A stretch of 36,341 nucleotides of DNA from JAFGED01 sp964551295 (GTDB lineage Bacteria > Chloroflexota > Anaerolineae > B4-G1). Location of the stretch: contig CAZKDJ010000015.1 of the NCBI GenBank assembly GCA_964551295.1, positions 1 to 36,341 of the forward strand, read 5' to 3'. Position 1 is the first letter of the stretch. Each line of letters opens with the position of its first letter. The notes beneath the pieces were generated by a model. That model searched no databases, was not told the DNA's origin, and saw nothing but the letters and a program-made list of their open reading frames with translations. The translations under genes were made by a program, and so were the position numbers. Below, in pieces: positions 36,287-36,341 of this stretch.

Positions 36287-36341
36287 ATGCCACGAGCTTT
36301 GATCACGGGCATCACCGGCCAAGATGGCTCCTACCTGGCCG
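36287..36341 (+). CDS. gmd: GDP-mannose 4,6-dehydratase, 5' fragment cut by window end
   Basis: Only the first 18 codons are present. They read MPRALITGITGQDGSYLA, the hallmark N-terminus of Gmd with its NADP-binding loop. AAGGAG lies 7 nt before the ATG, and ilvD ends 15 bp upstream. Gmd makes GDP-4-keto-6-deoxymannose, the substrate of the reductase at the start of the operon. Confidence 0.85.
   Translation, partial: MPRALITGITGQDGSYLA

Overview
This 36 kb, GC-rich window reads as chromosome of a Chloroflexota bacterium, most likely Anaerolineae-like. The clues are lipoproteins and kinases with long Thr/Pro linkers, LysM-CAP and L,D-transpeptidase envelope proteins, a group I ECF transporter with fused ATPases, palindromic intergenic elements, and frequent strong TTG-N17-TATAAT promoters set very close to start codons. 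The taxonomic call is inference; no rRNA or tRNA gene was seen.

Layout. 1-2.4 kb: a cold-shock protein with a long leader and coaBC (minus), then a START-like protein (plus). 2.5-4.1 kb: an alkaline-phosphatase-superfamily hydrolase (plus). 4.1-8.35 kb (minus): an ECF vitamin-type transporter (fused ATPases, T, S) ending in coaX. Its roughly 190-nt structured leader ends in an intrinsic terminator directly before the start codon. 8.3-9.2 kb: a DUF4160/DUF2442 pair, the first with an in-frame stop, and a small GIY-YIG protein. 9.3-15.1 kb (minus): a tight three-gene operon of Ser/Thr kinase-SUMF1 receptor, a large protein with an HxxxDG motif, and a P-loop kinase-GrpB fusion. 15.1-18.5 kb: EamA transporter, LysM-CAP lipoprotein, proA. 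18.6-22 kb: pentapeptide-repeat protein (plus), glutamate dehydrogenase and gatB (minus). 22.0-23.1 kb: a MITE-like element with target duplication, a candidate structured RNA with its own promoter and terminator, and a DUF3800 gene.

23.4-29.3 kb holds envelope proteins: lipoprotein, L,D-transpeptidase, GH18-like hydrolase, SIMPL protein and a CreD-like zinc-ribbon membrane protein. 29.3-33.5 kb is a phosphate-type signalling unit: a PstS-like lipoprotein, PhoR-like kinase and PhoB-like regulator. Each has 11-bp direct repeats resembling PHO boxes upstream, and two share identical spacing to the -10. 33.6 kb to the end is a plus-strand operon: GDP-4-keto-6-deoxymannose reductase, dihydroxy-acid dehydratase and the start of GDP-mannose 4,6-dehydratase.

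How the genes may work together. coaBC and coaX both act in CoA synthesis. The ECF genes are co-transcribed with coaX, so the transporter may import pantothenate or a related precursor, and its leader is a good candidate riboregulator. The PHO-like boxes suggest that the two-component system controls itself and the solitary PstS-like protein. The best candidates for undescribed biology are the ECF leader, the 22.3 kb RNA, and the kinase/HxxxDG/kinase-GrpB operon.
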